The notes: a model not told the origin generated them from the letters alone. A stretch of 64,000 bases of DNA from Prochilodus magdalenae (GCA_024036415.1 JAMWET010000651.1:16001-80000); one strand, 5' to 3'. Shown: positions 30,271-42,668, counted from the first letter of the stretch. Numbers and translations: made by a program.

Positions 30271-32056
30271 GTGGAGGTCTAAAGAGAGGAGGTTCTACTG
30301 ACACTGGAGGAGTAGTTTACCTTGGGGATCTACTTTAACTCGACTACATGGGTTTGATCCCAGTGCTTTTGGGTAAACATGGTGATCTGGTACTGATCAT
30401 GCCTGGCTTGCATCAGTCCCTTTCACTGCAGCTGAAGGTGCCCTCTAGGGCCCCGTCCCCAAGCAAGATAACGGAGCTGAGAGAAATGAACGGAGCCACC
30501 TTGGAAAGAAGAGAAGAGAACAAAGGCTACGCGCCCACATTTAACAGTAAGGCGTCGCTATGACATTTAAGGCTTGGCCTTTACGAAACCGCTGGCATTC
30601 TTCCGCAAACCCGAAGAGTTGACGGAGGCGGAAACAATCAGTCCAGAGTCGCTGTAGCGTTCCTGCACTGTACTCGAGTCAGATAAGCCTGGCTTTGATA
30701 ACCAGAGGCTGACTGATTCAGAGCCTAACTTGGAATTACATACCGATATAATGGTGCCGGTTAATCTCAGAATGTTACAGTGGAAGTCAAGGCAGCACTG
30801 CCACTGATGAGCCTGGCATCATCTACTGAATGCAGGTCCAGAGAAACTGAACACCTCCAAAGCTCATTTTCCATTTGAGTGCTCCTGGTGAATACCGAAT
30901 GACTAATAGTGATGTCCTGGCCGGGATATGATAAGAGGCTCCCGAGTGATCTATTGTCATATTACTGCCACCATCCAGCCATCGATCCCTCATACCATCT
31001 TCGCATACAGCACAGCTTCATCAGCCCTGAGGATTCCACTTCTACTGATGGCCTCGTAAGGTCTCTGATTTATCCCTCTTTGATTTGAATATAGATCTGC
31101 CTCTCATTTTGGCAGCCTCTGTTTTAACCCCTGCCTGTCCCTGAGTATCGGACTGCCCCTAATGGTCTCACACAGTTCCTGCAGATTATGCGGTAGGGAT
31201 ATTGACTAAGGCAGTAAGCAGTATATTGACCATTTGTCCGGTCAGGAAACTACAGGCAGTCGAAACCGAGGTTAATTAATATGATCATTAATCTGACCAT
31301 ATTAATCTGATCATTAATAGTTGGAGTGACACCAGGTGTTCTGGCAAGCTGGTCATCTTGACGCTGACCCTGGTGCTTTTGGTGTATTTCTATTGGCTAG
31401 TTCATTCGGAAAATTTTTAACGGGTAGCTCTTGACGAATATTTACAAAAATTTACCAAAAAATTTAAATTTTTCTTTTTTTTTTTTATCGAGCACCAAAA
31501 TTTTATCAAGCAACAGGACTGCTAGTCAAGCAACACTGCCACACCATGGATTCATGTATTCATGACAATTACAGTAGCATATTACTTTACAGATTAGTAA
31601 TAAGCGTGTAGTAATACAGTAATAATCATGTAACTAATAATAAGTTGTACTAACCTAAAAACCACACGCTAATTTTCTTGTTGCTACTTAATAATAAGTG
31701 AGAAATTGTAGTGGAAACAGTTTCTTAAGTAAATGGAAAGCTAATGTAATAAATTCTAAATACCCATAAAATATTTAATGATAAAATTTTTCATTTGATA
31801 TAAACAGTAATGGACTAATACCAGCAATATCAGTAATAGGCAATACCAGCAATACCTTGTTAACCTCTTAGCAATACCTCCTAACACTAAGTGCAGTGTT
31901 TGGTTGATCAGTGTCTTAGACATGGTCCAGAGTGGGAGGAAGCGGGAAGTAAGTTGGTGTCCCTTGTTATGTATGTGTGGGTATGTAGGTGTCTGTCAGT
32001 TTCTGGGAGTTGAGGATTCAGACGGTTTGTGGACTGAACTCGTAACACCTACACAC
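30271..32056. other. Unassigned non-coding DNA
   Basis: 30480-31110 is non-repetitive and compositionally even. 31140-31360 contains scraps shared with other parts of the window (CACAGTTCCTGCAGAT from Tc1-B; GTCAGGAAACTACAGGC also at about 27289). 31400-31900 is AT-rich. No exon recognised. Confidence 0.45.
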
Positions 32057-32076
32057 CAAACACACACACACACGCA

Positions 32077-32114
<38 letters not shown>

Positions 32115-32133
32115 CACGCACACACACACACAC
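32057..32133. repeat. (CA)n microsatellite with CG interruptions
   Basis: ACACACACGCACGCGCACAC and further CA runs. Confidence 0.95.
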
Positions 32134-32146
32134 AGAATATACTAAA

Positions 32147-32396
32147 TATCGTCCAAAGAAAAACAAAATGGCAACTTTACAGGAGAGGCCAAAAACATAA
32201 TTTCATTTGAATGGAAGTCAATGGAATCAGACGTTTTTCCAAGCAGCTTTGGGCCATTTCTGTTTGTCCATTCTTCATAAAAATTTCCACTCAGGGTAAA
32301 CAGCAGCTCATGTGATCAAATGAGGCATAAAAGTAAAAATCAACAAAAATGGAGATACAGGTTTTTCATTGGACAGCGACGATATACTGTATCAAG
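32147..32396 (+). mobile_element. MITE-2 element (copy b)
   Basis: Begins ATCGTCCAAAGAAAAACAAA and ends TTTTTCATTGGACAGCGACG, inverted ends of the family; TA-rich flanks. Same orientation as copies a, f and h. Confidence 0.88.
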
Positions 32397-32420
32397 TACA
32401 TACTGTATTCTGTATTCAGT

Positions 32421-32632
32421 GGTTGGTGTAGCTCAGTGGATAACACCACTACCCACCAGGGAACCACCACCACATGTGGGAGACTGGGGTTTCAATCCCG
32501 GTCTGGGAGACTACACTGTGCTACACCTATAAGAGTCCTTGGGCAAGACTCCTAACACTACACTGGCCTCCCTGTAATATGATTAACCCTGTAAGTCGCT
32601 CTGGATAAGGGTGTTCGCTACATGCTGTCATT
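32421..32632 (+). mobile_element. tRNA-derived SINE, full length (SINE copy 2)
   Basis: GGTTGGTGTAGCTCAGTGGA contains a box A-like promoter. GGGGTTTCAATCCC about 55 bp later is box B-like. The tail reads GTAAGTCGCTCTGGATAAGG. It is the best-preserved plus-strand copy and lies between two MITE-2 elements. Confidence 0.88.
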
Positions 32633-32685
32633 GTATTCTGTTACTGGTGTTCTGGTTGCTACCTCAGTGACTGCCATTGCTGCTG

Positions 32686-32917
32686 TCCAAAGAAAAACAT
32701 GGATCTCCATTTTGTTGATTTTCATTTTGACACCTTGTTTGAACACACCAGCTGCTGTTTACACTGCGTGAAAATCTCATGATGAATGGGCCAACAGAAA
32801 TGGCCCAAAGCTGCTTGGTAAGAAGTCTGGTTCCATTGACCTACATTATATCTAACTTGGGTTTTTGCCGTCTCCTGTACAGTTACAATTTTGAGATACT
32901 TGTTTTTCTTTAGACAG
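32686..32917 (-). mobile_element. MITE-2 element (copy c)
   Basis: Starts GCTGTCCAAAGAAAAACATG and ends TTTTTCTTTAGACAGCGGTT; interior in the opposite orientation to copy b (GACGTCTTTCC motif reversed). Confidence 0.85.
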
Positions 32918-33261
32918 CGGTTATATGCTAGGCTATATGCTAATATGTTATAGGACAGCTTCTTTCCACAACTCTACACACCTTCAGCACTGTGTACTGT
33001 ACATGTCCTGTGTCCCGTTTCCGTATTTAATGCGCTCTATAGTCTGCACTTGTGTTTTTGTGTTTGCACCATCGTCCGGAGAGCTGCTGTGTAGCTTCAT
33101 AGTGCAGTTGTATATAGCTGAAACTGCAACAAAGCCTCTTAAACTTGAACTTGATGAAAACGTGAGCTGTTATCCCCAACAATAAAGTAACTCTGCAAAT
33201 CTGTGTGGCATTGGAGCTGTAAAATAATCCCACAGCACCAAAACCATGATTCACCTGCTGT
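32918..33261. other. Unassigned non-coding DNA
   Basis: AAAGCCTCTTAAACTTGAAC and GCAACAATAAAGTA-like words near 33130-33190 resemble a retroelement 3' tail, but nothing upstream confirms it. Confidence 0.35.
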
Positions 33262-33721
33262 GTATAAGGTGGTAGTTCCTTCAGGCTCCTGCAGATGGCG
33301 CTGCACGAGGATGATGGGGCTATAAATACCTGTGGGGTGTGAGTGATGGGATCCATAGATTGGGAAGAGGTCCTACAGTGCAGGGAGTGTCTCGTTCCAA
33401 TGGCTCCAAAGCAGATGTTAATGATTGGCTAAAAGGAGTGACTGAGCATGTGGGCGTGGCCAAAGACCATAGTGTGAAGGAAGTAGCTGAATCTGCAGGT
33501 GTATGGAAGCAGCGTACGGTCATACGGGTCTACCAGCAGTGGCTAAAATCCCAGCCTACAGTGAATTCTCCTCGGAATGGTGCCAGGGAAGGCGTCCACC
33601 AGATTTGGCCGAACGGACCAATTCTTTAATGGTACAGTGTCTGAACACTGATGTGGCTACATCCAGAAACTCGTCCCGTCCATGCCAAATCCAACCACAG
33701 CCGTTACTGGTGCTTGTGTAG
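33262..33721 (+). pseudogene. Tc1-like remnant, family Tc1-C (copy 2)
   Basis: Same order as the copy at 24215: GGTGGTAGTTCCTTCAGGCT, then KEVAESAGVWKQRTVIRVYQ (about 33477-33537), then a short C-terminal scrap. Both copies lack the DDE core, so they derive from one internally deleted source element. Confidence 0.75.
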
Positions 33722-34654
33722 ATGTGACGCTATTAGGAAGGTGAGCTTCTCAGTCTAGAACCAGGCTCGGCTCTAGTGGCCATGACTACGGCATGATCCG
33801 GACCTCGGCATCACTGAATGAGCGTGGGATTGCTCCGGAAACTAGAAAACCAGACCAGTTGAAAAACTGCTAGGTAATTACATTCCTGTCTGGGAATATC
33901 TACACGGGGGAGACGAAGACCCCCTGCCGTCCGCAACATCGCTGAGAGCGCATGGCCTGAAACATTCCAGACAGAAACACAGCACATATTAAATTAGAGT
34001 CCTCCAATTACGATAGGAGCTCATTAACACATTACTGTGATGTCTATGGGGAACACCAGACTGTCACTAATTACCCCATTCTTCATTCCACTGCTAAAAC
34101 AGAACCAGCTTACTTCGCTCCAAAGCCGAATACAACAAATTCATTACCAGGCATTGTGCGGGAAACATCTAAGCGCATGCTCCTGCTGGTTCGGTTCGGC
34201 CTAAGCGAGCTTTTATTATGCTCTAAATCACAGGCACTGTGGCTATTTAATGTTCTGTGGCCGGTAATTGGATGCGGGGCTCTTGTATACTGTTTTCTGG
34301 AGAATTGGGGGCCAATTATTCTTCTGTGATCAGACAAACTGTTCCACTGCTTCTCCGCTGGCCCCCACAGACCGCAGGTCCGGCTATCTAACTGATACGC
34401 AACAATTAAACCAGCGGCCAGGCCTTCGGAAATATCAGAGAGGAAAAAATTAACAGAAATTAAATATTTCTTTGATTTAATCAGGCCCTAGAGACTAACC
34501 AGGAGTCTGAGGGTCCGTCTGGAGGAACGGGGTCGTGATAATAAGCATTACGAGGGAGCATGTTAGTTTAGTACTCTGATGTGAGTGGTGTCCTACAGTC
34601 ACTGTGGGCCGTAGACCACCAATGGGCCTTGAAGCACCCATTATTGGTCCATAG
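33722..34654. other. Unassigned, mostly single-copy sequence
   Basis: 33880-34480 shows no repeat family and even composition. No splice-bounded exon was recognised. Confidence 0.4.
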
Positions 34655-35271
34655 GGCCTCATCGCTCTACCTGACTGACCCAACAGCCATGACTCCATGA
34701 GTACCACTGGCAGACGGCTGCACCACACAGGACTACACGCACACAGACCGTTACCACGACTGTCCTTAACACCACGTCACCATCACCAAAGACTGCAGTG
34801 GTGTCGTACCACACTGTCATGGAGTGACTCAGAATGGCAGCGGGTCATCTTCAGGGACGAGTCCCGCTTTAGTCTTGGTGGAGACGCCCAACGAATCCGT
34901 GTGTGGAGGCACCGTGGTCAGCACCAACATGAACGGTTTGTTGTCACACGTCTAGAAGACCTGGCGTCACTCCACCTCCACCCCTACCGCACCATCTGTA
35001 GGAACTGTGTGAGGATGTTCAAGCTGCATGGGATGGATTATCACAGGACTCCATTAGGAACCTCTACAGCTCCATACCGAGACGTCTGGCGTGTTGGGTT
35101 AGCGAACACGGCGGCCCGACGCCATACTGAGAGACAGACTTCTGTATGTGTAGCTCAATAAATATTGATCATATCAGTCTAAATGTATCATCAGTTATTG
35201 ATCCTGGTCACCTTCATCTTCCTTCCCAACAGCACCGCACTCCCACACCTCCTTCTGGGTGCAGCTGTTCT
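34655..35271 (+). pseudogene. Tc1-B transposon, 3' two thirds (copy 6)
   Basis: The longest uninterrupted transposase frame of the family: a 154-codon plus-strand frame 34697-35161 with DSEWQRVIFRDESRFSLGGD and QRIRVWRHRGQHQHERF, then the C-terminus in shifted frame. The catalytic-region acidic residue of RDES is present. The 3' terminal sequence CCTTCTGGGTGCAGCTGTTC ends at 35271. The N-terminal HTH half is missing, so it is inactive. Confidence 0.85.
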
Positions 35272-35290
35272 GTTTGATGATGAGTGTACA

Positions 35291-35410
35291 TAGGGTAACT
35301 ATGCTGTGCTGCACCAATAAGAGTTATATTGGCCAAGACTCCCAACACTACCTTCCCCTTACCTGTAAGGTAGTGGCTCTGGATAGGAGCGTCAGCTAAA
35401 GCCCCGAATG
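35291..35410 (+). mobile_element. SINE fragment, 3' part (SINE copy 3)
   Basis: CTATGCTGTGCTGCACCAAT and TTGGCCAAGACTCCCAACAC followed by GTGGCTCTGGATAGGAGCGT match the second half of the SINE at 32421. The tRNA-like head is absent. Confidence 0.75.
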
Positions 35411-36084
35411 TAAATGTAGACCTGGTAGATGTAGAGGTGGTTCCTGAAACTGACATGATTGTTAAAAATGACCTGCTAGAGCTCTCAAAGCCCAGAACAC
35501 GTGCAGGCTGGAGATGAATCATGGAGCAAATACTCCACCTTTGATTAATGACACTGCTTTGTGCCAGTGAAAGGAGCAATGATTCGAGTGTAGCAGTTGA
35601 AACAGCTTTAGTGCACAAAGCATACGCCTACACACGATTTCACATTCCTGCAATACGGAAACAGACGTCCAGAGCGGCTTCATGTGGAACGCTCCCCTCT
35701 GGAGAAACCTACTGAGTCATTACCGTGGTGGTGATGGAAACCAGACGTCTGAACCGAACACCTGAACACCTGAACACCTGAACAAGCAGACCATCATGCT
35801 CTCCTGCACTCCAGCATTTGTCTGTTTATACGGCACTGAGCGAACTGACTAAAAGACTGTGCACCCCTATAACCCCCTTTTAACTGTTACTGGGATTCTC
35901 GCTGATTTTGATGACCTGACCACAAATCAAGCTACTCTGACCGACTGTGTTTACAGATCTACCAGTTTATTAAGGTACGGCTAGGGTTAGCACATAGCAG
36001 CGCTACATGTTTTCCATTACAGGAATCTCAGTGTAGATGGCTTTGCCTGAGTGGATGCTGCATTCTAGTAATTATCTAGAATCT
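35411..36084. other. Unassigned non-coding DNA
   Basis: CACCTGAACACCTGAACACC near 35760 is a short direct repeat. Otherwise nothing is recognised. Confidence 0.4.
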
Positions 36085-36189
36085 ATCTATCCATCCATCC
36101 GTCCATCTATCTGTCTGTCTGTCTGTCTGTCAATCTATCCATCCATCTATCCATCCATCCGTCCATCTATCCATCCATCCATCCATCCG

Positions 36190-36243
<54 letters not shown>

Positions 36244-37184
36244 CGTCCGTCCGTCCGTCCGTCCGTCCGTCCTTTCAACTATCCATCCATTCATCCGTCT
36301 ATCCATCCATCCATCTATCCATTCACCCGTCTGTCCGTCCATCCATCCATCCATCCATCCATCCATCCATCCATCCATCCATCCATCCGTCCGTAAGTCT
36401 ATCAATCCATCCATTCATCTATCTGTCTGTCTGTCAAGCTATCCATCCATCTATTTATCCATCCGTCCGTTCATTCATCTATCCATCCATCCATCCGTCC
36501 GTCAGTCCAACCATCCACCTGTCCATCTGTTCGTCCATCCGTCTATCCATCCATCTATCTGTCTGTCTGTCTGTCAATCTATCCATCCATCTATCCGTCC
36601 GTTCGTCTATCCATTCATCCATCTATCGGTCCAACTATCCATCCATCTATCCATCCACCCATCTGTCTGTCCGTCCGTCCGTCTGTCCATCCATTAATCC
36701 GTCCGTTCGTCTATCCATCCATCCATCTATCCATCCATCCATCTATCCGTCCGTCCGTTCGTCTATCCATCCATCCACCCATCCATCCATCCATCTATCC
36801 ATCCGTAAGTCTATCAATCCATCCATCCATCCATTCATCTATCTGTCTGTCTGTCTGTCAATCTATCCATCCATCTATTCATCCATCCGTCCATCCATTG
36901 ATCTATCCATCCATCCATCCATCCGTCCGTTAGTCCAACCATCCATCTGTCCATCTTTCCGGCCATCCATCTATCCATCTATCTGTCTGTCTGTCTGTCA
37001 ATCTATCCATCTATCTATCCATCCGTTCGCCTATGCATTCATCCATCTATCCACTTATCTACCCATCCATCCGTCCTTCCATCCATCCATCCATCTATCC
37101 ATCCGCTCAACTGTCTGTCCGTCCGTCTGTCCATCCATCCATCCATCCATCCATCCATCCATCTATCTATCTATCTATCCTCTC
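36085..37184. repeat. ~1.1-kb compound tetranucleotide array (ATCC/ATCT/GTCC/GTCT)
   Basis: Runs of ATCC, ATCT, GTCC and GTCT alternate. A higher-order block beginning CTGTCTGTCTGTCAATCTAT recurs near 36110, 36565, 36845 and 36985. Poly-Ser/Ile/Pro frames are artefacts. Confidence 0.97.
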
Positions 37185-37988
37185 TCCAGCACACAGTTTT
37201 TAGATCTGCTCCAGTTACATCTCGGCACAGTTCGGATGTTGTCAAATCATTACCAGGAAAACATTAAGGCTGTCTTTCCTTCATAACCAGTACTAATCAC
37301 CAGGATAGGATTCCCCGTTAAATCACAGTAAAGAGGGGGAATATGACGAGTGGTCTTCAGAAGTGCTGATCTGAACATTCCCCCTCAGCTCATTACTCTT
37401 CAGGTTCTGCATAAACACGGTGCAAATCCTCCTCATGGCCTCCGCCGCTCAACTCCTGCAAGATTTATGGGCGTGTGGAGCGCGGTATTGACCAGCTGTA
37501 ATAATGAAAGGCCATGCGATGACTCCGCAGACGTTACGTGTGCAGGTGAAACATGGCCACATTACCACATCGACTTGGGGCTCCGCTCTCGTTACGAGCA
37601 GCCCTCATTATCTCCCGCATGCCAGCGAGCGCTAATGAATGCACGCTCACAGAATGATTAGAGCCTCTCTTTGGTAAATGTCAGTTGTGATGTGGTCATG
37701 AAAGCGATGGATGGACCTTTGTCACTCAGTGAAAAGGTTCAGAGCTCAGACGGCTGGTGATGTGCTTTTGCAGCTCTCCACACAGCAACAGCACCGCTCT
37801 GTGTGTCAGCGTGCGGGCATCTGAGACGACGGGGACGGCGGAGCGAGGCACGGGCAGCGAGGCTCTTGAGCCATCAGTGCTGTAGTGTTTCAGGTTTAAA
37901 GGAACAGTCCAGAGAGACCACAGGGACTCGCAGTTTAACCCGGGTTGGGTTCACAGTGACATGAGAGCTTGAAGCTCATTAGGACATT

Positions 37989-37990
<2 letters not shown>
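37185..37990. other. Unassigned, apparently single-copy sequence
   Basis: 37350-37700 is balanced, non-repetitive sequence with CATTACCACATCGAC and GCGCTAATGAATGC words. It resembles a conserved non-coding element rather than an exon, but this is untested. Confidence 0.35.

Positions 37991-38023
<33 letters not shown>
37991..38023. repeat. (ATC)n microsatellite
   Basis: About eleven CAT/ATC units. Confidence 0.95.
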
Positions 38024-38127
38024 ACACTCACAGTGCCAAACATCTGGTCTGAAGCTCCATTTAAGAGACACTGAGTCAAAACTGTTCCAGCTGTCTGAAG
38101 ATTTGAATGCCTTTTAAACAGGAGAGC

Positions 38128-38375
38128 CTGTAATTGTCTAAAGAAAATCACGTATCTCCATTTTCGTTGGTGTTTAGTTGTATGCATCGTTTGAACACAG
38201 CAGCTGCTGTTTACACTGTGTGAACAGTCCATGATCAACAGACCAACAGAAATGATCCCAACCGCCTGGAAAGACGTCTGGTTCCATTGACTTACATTAC
38301 AGTTCAATCAGGGTTTTGGCCTCCCCTGCCAAGTTCCCTTTAAGGAGATATAAATTTTTCCTCTGACAGGGATGA
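38128..38375 (-). mobile_element. MITE-2 element (copy d)
   Basis: TTGTCTAAAGAAAATCACGT at the start, GACGTCTGGTTCCATTGAC inside, and an eroded right end (GGAGATATAAATTTTTCC). It is the most diverged full-length copy. Confidence 0.75.
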
Positions 38376-38399
38376 TAATAATTATGTCATCTAAGGCAC

Positions 38400-40330
38400 T
38401 CAATCATTTCTAATCGTTACTGAATCATTTATAGCAGTTAGCTAATAGTTCATATTAGATACTGAATAATGATTTATAATATACACTAAATAATTAGTGG
38501 AAGTTACTAACAAAAATAATAGTAACTAAATTATTTATTGTAGTCACAGAAGAATGATAATTTCCCTAGTAGTGCATACTAGATACTAAATAATTCATAG
38601 TGGATAAAGAATAATTCATATTAGATTCTAAATCATCTGTAGCAGTTACAAAAAAAGTAAATATGGAATAACTAATAGAATTGACCTAATAATTTCTATT
38701 AGCTTCTAAATAACTTATATTAGATACTGAATAATTCTTAGCAGGCAGTTACTGATTAACTCATAGCAGATACAGAACAGTTCATATTAGATACTGAACA
38801 GTTCACATTAGATACTAAAAAATTCAAAGTAGATACTGAATAACTCATAATAGATACTGAACAATTCATAATAGATACTGAATAATTCATAATAGATACT
38901 GAACAATTCATAGTAGATACTGAGAAATTCACAGTAGATACTGAATAATGCATAGTAGATACTGAATAATTCATAATATATACTGAATAATTCATAATAG
39001 ATACTGAATAATTCATAGTAGATACTGAATAATTTATAGTAGATACTGAATAATTCATAGTAGATACTGAATAATTTATAGTAGATACTGAATAACTCAA
39101 AGTAGATACTGAATAATTCATAGTAGATACTGAATAATTCATAGTAGATACTGAATAATTTATAGTAGATACTGAATAACTCAAAATAGATACTGAATAA
39201 TTCATAGTAGATACTGAATAACTCAAAGTAGATACTGAATAATTCATAGTAGATACTGAATAACTCAAAGTAGATACTGAATAATTCATAGTAGATACTG
39301 AATAATTTATAGTAGATACTGAATAATTCATAGTAGATACTGAATAATTTATAGTAGATACTGAATAATTCATAGTAGATACTGAATAACTCAAAGTAGA
39401 TACTGAATAATTCATAGTAGATACTGAATAATTTATAGTAGATACTGAATAATTCATAGTAGATACTGAATAATTTATAGTAGATACTGAATAATTCATA
39501 GTAGATACTGAATAACTCAAAGTAGATACTGAATAATTCATAGTAGATACTGAATAACTCAAAATAGATACTGAATAATTCATAGTAGATACTGAATAAC
39601 TCATAGTAGATACTGAATAACTCAAAGTAGATACTGAATAATTCATAGTAGATACTGAATAACTCAAAGTAGATACTGAATAATTCATAGTAGATACTGA
39701 ATAATTCATATAGTAGATACTGAATAATTCATATAGTAGATACTGATTAATTCATATAGTAGATACTGATTAATTCATATAGTAGATACTGAATAATTCA
39801 TATAGTAGATACTGAATAATTCATAGTAGATACTGAATAATTTATAGTAGATACTGAATAATTCATAGTAGATACTGAATAATTCATAGTAGATACTGAA
39901 TAATTCATAGTGGATACTGAATAATTCATAGTAGATACTGAATAATTCATAGTAGATACTGAATAACTCAAAGTAGATACTGAATAATTGATAGTAGCTA
40001 CTGAATAACTCAAAGTAGATACTGAATAATTCATAGTAGATACTAAATAATTCAAAGTAAATACTGAATAATTGATAGTAGCTACTGAATAATTCATGTT
40101 AGATAAGAAGTCCTACGTTAACTAAACAATAAGCCAAGTTTTTAATGTAATAAGTAAAATAAGCCCAAATTATTACAGTTATGAGAAATTAGATACTGAA
40201 CAGTTCATATTAGATACTGAATAATGCATAGTAGATACTGAATAATGCATAGTAGATACTGAATAATTCATAATAGATACTGAATAACTCATAGTAGATA
40301 CTGAATAATTCATGTTAGATAATAAGTCCT
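38400..40330. repeat. 21-bp minisatellite, about 70 copies, with decayed edges
   Basis: The core 38756-40097 repeats a 21-bp unit (GATACTGAATAATTCATAG plus TA). On the minus strand each unit encodes MNYSVST, giving frames of 317 and 99 codons. 23-bp variants with ATATAGTA at about 39690-39810 break the frame. Before 38756 the same words appear in eroded, irregular form (ATTAGATACTGAATAATG). A last block lies at 40185-40315. Confidence 0.96.
40087..40188 (+). repeat. Direct repeat at the end of the 21-bp array (copy 1)
   Basis: CATGTTAGATAAGAAGTCCT through GCCCAAATTATTACAGTTAT is repeated at 40311-40404 with few changes. The duplication carried a piece of array (40190-40310) with it. Confidence 0.9.
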
Positions 40331-40404
40331 AAGGTAACTAAACAATAAGCCAAGTTTTGAATGTAATAAGAAAAATCAGCCCAAATTATTACAGTTATGA
40401 GAAA
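40311..40404 (+). repeat. Direct repeat at the end of the 21-bp array (copy 2)
   Basis: Second copy of the sequence at 40087-40188 (CATGTTAGATAATAAGTCCT onward). Confidence 0.9.
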
Positions 40405-40756
40405 GCAGCTTCCTGTTCATAGATAGCCAGTATGACTGATCACTCTCGAGATATTTTAAAAGGTGGAAAACTCTCCGGTAACTACAGGAACAACATTACT
40501 ACTGGAGGACTACAGGTACAGACCTGGTGAAATACCTGTGGAATTAACCAGGTAAGATATAAACACAGTTACTGCGGTCTGATGCTGCGTTCAAGAGGAA
40601 GCTGTAAACAGCACTGCTCACAGGAGTACATGCCTGAGTCTCTCAAACTTTCTTAGTTAGATGCCAAATGTTCCAGCCAATCATCCGTGTTTCAAAGGTA
40701 CTTTATAAGATTACTGAAATTCTTCAAAAATGTTAAGGTATATAATACTATATATA
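40405..40756. other. Unassigned non-coding DNA
   Basis: No exon or repeat family recognised. Confidence 0.4.
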
Positions 40757-41276
40757 CAGGGGTTGGACAATGAAACTGAAACACCTGGTTTTAGACCACA
40801 ATCATTTATTAGTATGGTGTAGGGCCTCCTTTTGCGGCCAATACAGCGTGATTTGGGCAGCCATGGTTTTATTTTTTGGATACAATCCGGGTTAGCACCC
40901 GAACATCCCTTTCAGACAGCTTCCTCTTGCGTCCACAGTTAATCCTGTTGGATGTGGTTCGTCCTTCTTGGTGGTATGCTGACATTACCCTGGATACCGT
41001 GGCTCTTGATACATCACAAAGACTTGCTGTCTTGGTCACAGATACGCCAGCAAGACGTGCGCCAACAGTTTGTCCTCTGGTATGTCACCCATAATGTTGT
41101 GTGCATTGCAGTACTTGAGCAGAACTGTGCTCTTACCTGCTAACTGAACCTTCACACTCTGCTCTTACTGGTGCAATGTGCAGTTAATGAAGATTGGCCA
41201 CCAGGCTGGTCCAATTTAGCCATGAGACCTCCCACACTGAAATGACAGGTGTTTCAGTTTCATTGTCCAACCCCTG
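40757..41276. mobile_element. Non-autonomous Tc1/mariner-like element MITE-1 (copy b)
   Basis: The left end CAGGGGTTGGACAATGAAAC and the right end GTTTCATTGTCCAACCCCTG are perfect inverted repeats over 20 bases, flanked by TA. It is about 520 bp. The interior overlaps that of copy a (GATTGGCCACCAGGCTGGTC). No transposase frame. Confidence 0.92.
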
Positions 41277-41637
41277 TACATTTACTATATAAATCTATGT
41301 TCTGCAGGTCAAAGTCCTCATAGATCAATGATAGTTTGGAGAAGATCAGGATCTCAAACGTATTTTGAAAATGATGGAGACATACATGCAGAATAATTAT
41401 ATAAATATATATTCCCCAGAGAAAGTAGATAGTAAGCCATCATCGGTATTCTCTATATAACTCAGAATGCTTGTGCACGTTCACTGGAGGGTGTGGAGAG
41501 TGAACGAAATGACTGTGTGTGTGGTAGACATGGCGGTGACCTCAGCTCCCATCACCACTACAGGACAGAGCGATGTCTGTAGGTCACTCTACAAAGAACC
41601 CTTCACACCACACCACTCTGAGTGACTGATGATCAGA
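41277..41637. other. Unassigned non-coding DNA
   Basis: Nothing recognised. Confidence 0.4.
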
Positions 41638-41752
41638 GATGAGGGGTTTCTGTTGGTCCATTCATCATGAAGGGTGCTGTGTTCAAATGATGCATCAAAG
41701 TAAAATTATAGAAAAAGTTAGATGCATGGTTTTTATTGGACGGCGATGACAT
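41638..41752 (+). mobile_element. MITE-2 fragment (copy e)
   Basis: TTTCTGTTGGTCCATTCATC, TGTTCAAATGATGCATC and TTTTTATTGGACGGCGATGA are the right half of the family. Confidence 0.75.
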
Positions 41753-42439
41753 GTGACCTGTCCAGGATGTTTCCTGGCTTTCATCCAATAAGCACAGGGA
41801 TAGCCTAACACTACTCCTCCTCCACCAAACCCCATCACAACCCAACACCCCCCCCCGCCACACCACTCCATGGTTACAACAGGAGAATAAACGAATGAAT
41901 GCATGAATGGATGAATGAATGCTTACATGAACTAAATTCATGAATGAATGAATGAATGGATGTGCCACACAATGCCAACATCGTAATGAACATACTGTGT
42001 CCTCATTACTATGAAACGGCATCATGTGGCAGGAATGTGACATGCGACAGCTTCACCGGAGCAATTCCACATCATCTGCCTTTCGAACCTGAATCAGGCA
42101 CCGAGCTGGAAAAGGAAGAAAGCTCCTCTGATCCGGAAATCAGATCCCTGATCGAATCGAACTAACCCAGACAGGGACAAGAGGCACCACGCCGAGATTC
42201 CAGCAGTTTACTCAGGGACACCTGGGGTCCGGACACGGTTTGGACTCGTCATCAGAAGTCATTAATTCATTTAGAAGAGAGGGGGCGGGGCAGGTGCTGG
42301 TGAACACAGCAAACTGGTCGCCTCCAGAACGTACGCCATGAAATAAATAAATCAACAGGTCGAGGAGGAGACAGAGAGGCTGGCCTGCCAACGCTGCCAG
42401 TGACGAATGAGAATGGGAAAAGGGGACAGGGAGAGAAGG
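41753..42439. other. Unassigned DNA with a small (GAAT)n repeat
   Basis: (ATGA)n runs at about 41885-41960. The rest has no recognised exon or family. Confidence 0.5.
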
Positions 42440-42490
42440 AGGGGGAGGGAGAGGGAGAGAGAGGTGTGATGGGAAGAATATGATGGGAAG

Positions 42491-42553
<63 letters not shown>

Positions 42554-42637
42554 AATGTGTTGGGGCAGAGGGAGATCACGAGAGAGCGAGAGAGAGAGTG
42601 AGAGAGAGAGAGAGAGAGAGACAGAGTGAGAAGAGAG

Positions 42638-42668
<31 letters not shown>

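Noticed and set aside
32421..32500. A true tRNA gene
   Set aside because: Box A- and box B-like words are present, but the sequence continues into a shared SINE body and tail found at four other sites, and no complete cloverleaf was evident.
24303..33629. Two related ~97-codon frames with an HTH motif as a possible host DNA-binding gene pair
   Set aside because: Both are the same Tc1-type HTH with shared non-coding flanks, broken after the HTH; they are copies of a deleted transposon.
34697..35161. 154-codon frame as an intact transposase gene
   Set aside because: It lacks the N-terminal half and changes frame before the C-terminus; the 5' terminal repeat is missing.
38756..39709. 317-codon minus frame MNYSVST repeated
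   Set aside because: Unit length of 21 bp keeps one frame open by arithmetic. Indel variants end it, and there is no start context or splice support.
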